Part shown: positions 6,243-9,673 of the stretch, in pieces
Numbering within the stretch: the first letter of the stretch is position 1
Layout of the letters: every line of letters starts with the position of its first letter
Assembly: GCA_031285575.1 (NCBI GenBank)
Contig: JAITVX010000243.1
Location: 1-9,673, forward strand
Reading direction: 5' to 3'
Origin: Bacteroidales bacterium
GTDB lineage: Bacteria > Bacteroidota > Bacteroidia > Bacteroidales > VadinHA17
DNA length: 9,673 bases
The notes under the pieces: generated by a model
Told to the model about the DNA's origin: nothing
Database searches by the model: none
Seen by the model: the letters and a program-made list of their open reading frames with translations, nothing else
Made by a program: the position numbers and the translations under genes

Positions 6243-6884
6243 CTATCTCCTCATTCCGCCTACAGTTTGCGCCAAAAGTATTACGTGGTTCGATTTCAGC
6301 CCGAGTTCCGTTGCAAGGCTTTCTTTTGATATAGCTCCCCTTACAATGCACCCCAGATTTGCAGAAGCGCAGTAAAGGTAAACGTTCTGGGCAATAAAGG
6401 CCGCGTCGGAATATGACATGAAAAGGTCGGCATCGTTAATCTTAGCGCCTTCCCTTATGCCTGTTCTGCCCATGTTAGCTACATAAACAAGATTTACTGC
6501 CGCATTGTTCACAAAGCTTTGAGTTCCGGTGTATCTCCTCACGTCCTTATTTTTCACAAGTTTCAGGACATGCGCTCCTGCATCATATAAGTACAGGCCG
6601 CTTTGCATAGCTACATAAACGTCTATTTCCTGATTATTCATTGCCGACGGTGCTGTTCTTCTTTTGTCGGGTCTGTTTACTCCGCATGCTGCCCACAAAA
6701 GGTCTGACAGTTGCTGCTGAGTAAGGTTGTCGGCTGTAAACTCACGTACAGACTTCCGTTCGTTAAGAGCCTGCATCAAAGGTTTCCCCCCTTTTTTATC
6801 GGGAGCTGGAAGTGTTATGTCCTGCGCAAAAGCACATGCACAAAGCGATAATAAAACAGTTAAACTTAAAACAAGATTTTTCAT
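6243..6884 (-). CDS. Secreted nitroreductase-family (FMN-dependent oxidoreductase-like) protein
   Basis: The nitroreductase fold binds FMN and usually transfers hydride from NAD(P)H to nitro, quinone or other acceptors. Here the substrate is unknown. The 213-residue protein begins with a Sec signal (MKNLVLSLTVLLSLCACAFA, cleavage likely before Gln21). That places it outside the cytoplasm, which is unusual for an NAD(P)H-dependent flavoenzyme. Family features follow in order: ALNERKSVREF (39-49) with the FMN-phosphate-contacting Arg/Ser pattern, LSDLLWAACGVNR (59-71), APSAMNNQ (78-85), SYSDAAFIAQNVYLYCASANLG (157-178), and a C-terminal HVILLAQTVGGMRR. The start is the only ATG that gives a full signal peptide. 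A TAnnTTTG box lies about 40 bp upstream. The gene stands alone, with about 600 bp of unassigned DNA downstream and insertion-sequence debris upstream. The SagB/ThcOx branch is an alternative placement. Confidence 0.87.
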   Translation of the reverse strand: MKNLVLSLTVLLSLCACAFAQDITLPAPDKKGGKPLMQALNERKSVREFTADNLTQQQLSDLLWAACGVNRPDKRRTAPSAMNNQEIDVYVAMQSGLYLYDAGAHVLKLVKNKDVRRYTGTQSFVNNAAVNLVYVANMGRTGIREGAKINDADLFMSYSDAAFIAQNVYLYCASANLGCIVRGAISKESLATELGLKSNHVILLAQTVGGMRR

Positions 6885-6922
6885 AAAAACAATGTTAATA
6901 TTAGTAATATACTAGATGCCGT

Positions 6923-6930
6923 CAAATATA
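6923..6930 (-). promoter_or_regulatory. Candidate -7 element for the nitroreductase-like gene
   Basis: The minus strand reads TATATTTG, a match to TAnnTTTG, about 40 bp before the ATG at 6884. No clear -33 TTG is present. Confidence 0.4.
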
Positions 6931-7082
6931 ATGATATTTATTGCAGACTTGTGACTACAGCCACGTCCGTTTAATATTATTTAACAAAATGATGCCCAAA
7001 ATAACCTATGCAATTCTTCAAAAATCATCTTCGGGAAATATGCAGTATATTATTGCAGACGTAGTATTTTATGCTGTCATTG

Positions 7083-7222
7083 CTATAAAAACCAACTAAT
7101 TAGCTGCATGTCTATAATATTTACAGGCGGTATCTCCCCAATAGCCGAAATAGGTCTGTGTTCATTGTAACAGACAAGGAGTTATGATGGTCATCAACTG
7201 AGTCAAGATACTGCGCGGGACA
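7083..7222 (-). pseudogene. C-terminal remnant of an IS3-type transposase (OrfB integrase core)
   Basis: Read on the minus strand, 7181-7083 gives YNEHRPISAIGEIPPV followed by a short tail and a stop. This is the signature end of IS3-family integrases (YNxxRPHSALGxxTP), here with His changed to Ile. Just upstream, in another frame, CPAQYLDSVDDHHNSL matches the usual C-L-N-x-x-W-F-x-S-L-x-D-A stretch that precedes it. At least one frameshift near 7170-7185 therefore separates the two parts. Only about 45 codons of the usual 270 or so remain. The catalytic DDE residues are absent, so the copy is dead. Its upstream end abuts the oppositely oriented transposase remnant that follows. Confidence 0.7.
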
Positions 7223-7233
7223 ATCTGAAATAG

Positions 7234-7541
7234 TATCTTGCCAATACGGACATGCCGGCAGAAAAATTAATTACACTGTCCATGGATTTTGGGTAGTTGA
7301 GCGGGCTTTTCGTATCGGGAAAAGCACTCTGGGAATGCGTCCGGTGTTCGATTTTACAGAGAAACGCATTGAAACACGCACAAAGTATATAAGAACGTAC
7401 TATACGGATGAAAACACAGGCATGGGCGCAGGCAAGGCTCTGGATACAACAAAAAACCATCATAACACTGTAGATATGACTTCCGAATGGAGAACTGCAT
7501 ACAGAAGTAATCTACACTACCCCACAACAAGAGACAATTAA
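7234..7541 (+). pseudogene. C-terminal remnant of an IS1634/IS4-type transposase
   Basis: In one frame 7234-7275 gives YLANTDMPAEKLIT, and in another, from about 7281, HGFWVVERAFRIGKSTLGMR continues with PVFDFTEKRIETR. Together they match the conserved transposase end in which the last catalytic Glu (the E of VVERAFR) is followed by a Lys and an R-P motif. The frame change near 7275 and a TAG just before 7234 show that the copy is inactive. The frame stays open to the stop at 7539-7541, but the sequence after about 7390 is only faintly family-like. The N-terminal two thirds, with the first two catalytic Asp residues, are missing. Assignment to IS1634 rather than another IS4-related family is from memory of the motif. 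Confidence 0.7.
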
Positions 7542-7646
7542 ACTATGTCCCCTGAACCTGGATAGGATGATGGTCAGGAAACTACCGTTTCGGGTTGTAT
7601 GGATATACCTGCCTCGAATGATTCGGCTACTGATATAGTCATGTAC

Positions 7647-7689
7647 AAAAAACAGACGCACAACCATTGCCTGCGCGTCTCTGTTTTTT
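7647..7689 (-). terminator. Terminator downstream of rubrerythrin
   Basis: The arms AAAAAACAGACGC and GCGTCTCTGTTTTTT pair almost perfectly with one bulged base and a 15-base loop. On the minus strand the stem runs straight into TTTTTTG, about 25 bp after the rubrerythrin stop. The flanking A and T tracts would let it work in both directions. Confidence 0.75.
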
Positions 7690-7713
7690 GTTTTTTATTC
7701 GTTGACTGTAAAA

Positions 7714-8292
7714 TTAATAATTCGTTTTCTTGGGTTCAAAGTAAGCCTGTGGATGGTTGCATACAGGACATATTTCGGGAGCCTTATTACCCCTATGAAC
7801 GCTTCCGCAGTTGCGGCACTGCCATTCTATTTCTTCGTCGCGCTCAAACATCTTGCCGCTTTCAACCCGGCCAAGCATCTGGCGGAAACGCGCTTCATGC
7901 TCGGCTTCAACTTTTGCAACATTGCGAAAAACTCCGGCTATTTCAAAAAAACCTTCAAATTCCGCAATCTTTGCCGATTCGGGATAAAGTTCGCTCCATT
8001 CCTCATTTTCCCCCATAGCCGAAACCCTGAGGTTGTTAAGGGTAGTTGAAATAATACCTGCCGGAAAACTGGCGGTAATTTCCACTACTCCACCTTCAAG
8101 GTATTTGAAAAATTTTTTCGCATGTTCTTTTTCCTGATCCGCTGTTTCTGTAAAAATAGCTGCAATCTGTTCGTAGCCTTCTTTTTTTGCTGCACTTGCA
8201 AAAAATGTGTAACGATTCCGCGCCTGCGATTCGCCTGCGAAAGCCTTCAGCAGTTCTTGTTCTGTTTTGGTTCCTTTAATCGACTTTGCCAT
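7714..8292 (-). CDS. rbr: Rubrerythrin
   Basis: Rubrerythrin is a cytosolic diiron peroxidase that reduces hydrogen peroxide in anaerobes and microaerophiles, receiving electrons through its rubredoxin domain. The 192-residue length is typical. Residues about 8-145 form the ferritin-like four-helix bundle, with expected diiron ligands Glu21, Glu54, His57, Glu95, Glu98, Glu129 and His132 in ESQARNRY, DQEKEHAKKF, GENEEW and VEAEHEARF. Residues about 154-186 form the C-terminal rubredoxin knot with Cys159/Cys162 and Cys175/Cys178 (CRNCG and CPVCNHPQAYF). All ligands are present, so the enzyme should be active. The gene starts at an ATG with an AT-rich leader, has a perfect TAnnTTTG box about 27 bp upstream and a strong terminator downstream, so it is probably transcribed alone. 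It implies an anaerobic or oxygen-sensitive host. Confidence 0.97.
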   Translation of the reverse strand: MAKSIKGTKTEQELLKAFAGESQARNRYTFFASAAKKEGYEQIAAIFTETADQEKEHAKKFFKYLEGGVVEITASFPAGIISTTLNNLRVSAMGENEEWSELYPESAKIAEFEGFFEIAGVFRNVAKVEAEHEARFRQMLGRVESGKMFERDEEIEWQCRNCGSVHRGNKAPEICPVCNHPQAYFEPKKTNY

Positions 8293-8318
8293 AGCTTGAT
8301 TGTTTAAATTATTTCATA

Positions 8319-8326
8319 CAAAGGTA
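8319..8326 (-). promoter_or_regulatory. Candidate -7 element for rubrerythrin
   Basis: The minus strand reads TACCTTTG, a perfect TAnnTTTG box, giving a leader of about 20 bases before the ATG at 8292. It lies in the 126-bp gap after ysxC, supporting separate transcription. The -33 region is weak. Confidence 0.55.
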
Positions 8327-8418
8327 ATCATTTTTAAATTTCCACGAAAATTTTAACATATTGTTGTAATATAATTACTGGCAATAACTTTTGGGCTTGT
8401 CTTCCTGAGCAGTTTTAG

Positions 8419-9045
8419 TCATTGATTAACATTCTTATAATCTGTTTTTGAAAAATTACAGATAGTTTTTTCAATGAACAATAAAACGGCATCCTTACCT
8501 TTTCCGGTTTTTGATGAGCACAGAAACGTAGCGGGAAGCGATTCCCATGTTTCGAGCATTATACTGTTGCAGGCGGCTATTGTTTTTGTGGCGGCTATTG
8601 CCGATACCTTGTCGCTTTTTGTAAATATACGTGCAAATGGTATCTGGTTGTTGCCGAGGAATTCCATGAACCGGAGGTCTGATTCCTGCGGCGCTATCCT
8701 CGAGTCGATTATTACAAAGAGGCACGCAAGGTTCCCGGTTTTTAATATGTAATCTGTGGTGGTGACCATCCATTTCTCACGCTGGCGCTGCGATGTTTTT
8801 GCGTAGCCATACCCTGGCAAATCAACAAGATGCCATGTGTCGTTTACAAGAAAATAGTTAACCATTTTTGTCTTTCCGGGTTGCCCCGATGTTTTTGCAA
8901 GATTTTTATGGCCTGTAAACATGTTTATCAGCGACGATTTGCCTACGTTAGACCTTCCGATAAAGGCAAATTCAGGTTTTGAAGACTTCAAAAAGTCTGC
9001 CGACAATGGGCTGCTTTTTATAAATGAGGCTGAGTGGATTATCAT
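8419..9045 (-). CDS. ysxC: Ribosome biogenesis GTPase YsxC/YihA (EngB)
   Basis: This GTPase assists late assembly of the large ribosomal subunit in the cytoplasm and is essential in several bacteria studied. The 208-residue length is normal. GTPase motifs appear in order: G1 GRSNVGKS (30-37); the switch I region with TSGQPGKT (52-59), whose Thr serves as G2; G3 DLPGYG (75-80) followed by the family-specific YAKTS; G4 TKSDK (142-146); and G5 SSKTGKG (177-183). All nucleotide-binding residues are present. The ATG at 9045 is preceded by an A-rich leader (AATAAAAAGAA) typical of Bacteroidota and by a TAnnTTTG box about 80 bp upstream. The first residues (MIIHSASFIKS) match the usual start of the family. 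No clear terminator separates it from rubrerythrin downstream, so some read-through is possible. Confidence 0.96.
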   Translation of the reverse strand: MIIHSASFIKSSPLSADFLKSSKPEFAFIGRSNVGKSSLINMFTGHKNLAKTSGQPGKTKMVNYFLVNDTWHLVDLPGYGYAKTSQRQREKWMVTTTDYILKTGNLACLFVIIDSRIAPQESDLRFMEFLGNNQIPFARIFTKSDKVSAIAATKTIAACNSIMLETWESLPATFLCSSKTGKGKDAVLLFIEKTICNFSKTDYKNVNQ

Positions 9046-9121
9046 TTCTTTTTATTGCTTGTTACCTACCGTATATCTTTTCTTTATATACCGAAAGTAT
9101 TTTTATAAATTAAATTTCGCA

Positions 9122-9129
9122 CAAAGTTA
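9122..9129 (-). promoter_or_regulatory. Candidate -7 element for ysxC
   Basis: The minus strand reads TAACTTTG, a TAnnTTTG match, giving a leader of about 70 bases before the ATG at 9045. No well-spaced -33 TTG was found. Confidence 0.45.
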
Positions 9130-9200
9130 CACTATTCGTATCAATAAGGAAGACATCCTCTCAATAGACTTTTTGAGAAGTTGAGTTTCAAGTTGTCTAA

Positions 9201-9482
9201 ATGCGCATGTTGCAACCAGAGTTAAAATGCATGAAGACGATCTATACTGATGACATCTATCGTAGTAATTTGAAGGATATTGTCAAAAAGGAGCTAAAAT
9301 ACAAGTTGAAAATCACTCTTCGTAAAGACAAATTGAGCCCCCTCTTGCCCAAGCGTTAGGTGGCGGAGCGGACTTTTGCATGGTTGTAATCTTACCGAAG
9401 ATTGAGCCGTGAGTACGAGCTCCACACAAAATACTCCGAAAATATGATATATCTCGCCATTATTATACTGATAATAAATTAG
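9201..9482 (+). pseudogene. C-terminal remnant of an IS5-type transposase with two internal stops
   Basis: One continuous frame reads MKTIYTDDIYRSNL (from 9231), then KDKLSPLLPKR, a TAG at 9357-9359, VAERTFAWL, a TAA at 9387-9389, then SYRRLSREYE and SENMIYLAIIIL to a stop at 9480-9482. This follows the IS5-family end, in which TIYADxxYRG precedes LPKRWVVERTFAWLxxYRRLSKDYE and a final MIYLA helix. The first TAG replaces the expected Trp, and the TAA follows the Leu of FAWL. An in-frame stop at 9198 and the lack of matching sequence before it show that the N-terminal two thirds are missing. The catalytic Glu (VAERTF) and the second Asp (TDD) remain, but the copy cannot be functional. Confidence 0.8.
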
Positions 9483-9673
9483 TTATGCGGCTAAGTTTTA
9501 AACACACTCTAAGACTTTATGATCTGAGTAATATGGCACGACAACGCATCCGAAAACAATTGCTCTGCAGAGGTAGGTACTAAACGATCGGTCTCTGTCA
9601 ATGGTAATGTCTTGATTTTTATGTATTGTTTTTGCTTGACACTAAAATTACAATGTGAAATAATTATGAACAT
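9483..9673. other. Tail of the window, no assignable gene
   Basis: AT-rich sequence follows the IS5-type remnant. A minus-strand frame of 54 codons runs from an ATG at the very window edge (9673) to a stop at 9509-9511. It contains KTLPLTETDRLVPTSAEQLF, which reads like protein but matches no family I know. It could be the end or an internal part of a gene that begins outside the window. AGTTTTAAACACACTCTAAG near 9494-9513 may be a decayed insertion-sequence terminus, but no partner repeat could be established. Confidence 0.3.

Noticed and set aside
7185..7233. Plus-strand frame SYDGHQLSQ as part of the IS1634/IS4-type remnant
   Set aside because: The same bases read on the minus strand give a better IS3-type OrfB match (AQYLDSVDDHHNSL), so the plus-strand remnant was started at 7234.

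Overview
The window looks like chromosomal DNA from a member of the Bacteroidota, probably Bacteroidales or a close relative. The evidence is a secreted protein with a type IX secretion (T9SS) type B C-terminal sorting domain, TAnnTTTG promoter elements at sensible distances from most genes, A-rich leaders without strong Shine-Dalgarno sequences, and transposase remnants of types common in that phylum. The order-level placement is inference.

Layout. Positions 41-1264 (+) encode a secreted PKD protein with a T9SS type B domain. It converges, with a 2-bp gap, on a signal-bearing RidA-family protein (1267-1878, -). Every other intact gene is also on the minus strand. A Tat-exported DUF362 protein (2542-3594) is followed 25 bp later by a small protein made of 14-residue repeats (2133-2516), and a good intrinsic terminator (2044-2070) closes the pair. 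Next come an unassigned 580-residue protein with transglutaminase-like segments (3852-5594), a secreted nitroreductase-family protein (6243-6884), rubrerythrin (7714-8292) with its own promoter and terminator, and the ribosome-assembly GTPase YsxC/EngB (8419-9045).

Two stretches are mobile-element debris. Positions 7083-7541 hold a minus-strand IS3-type OrfB tail abutting a plus-strand IS1634/IS4-type transposase tail. Positions 9201-9482 hold the C-terminal third of an IS5-type transposase with two internal stop codons. A gene-free stretch at 5643-6242 has no recognisable content.

No single pathway joins the genes. Rubrerythrin, the exported RidA-like protein and the nitroreductase-like protein fit loosely with oxidative and metabolite-damage defence, but nothing shows that they act together. 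The most unusual item is the 42-bp tandem repeat array. Its pattern of synonymous variation argues for translation on the minus strand, and it also carries a repeated palindrome. I found no defence system, CRISPR array, tRNA or rRNA, and no clear undescribed multi-gene system.
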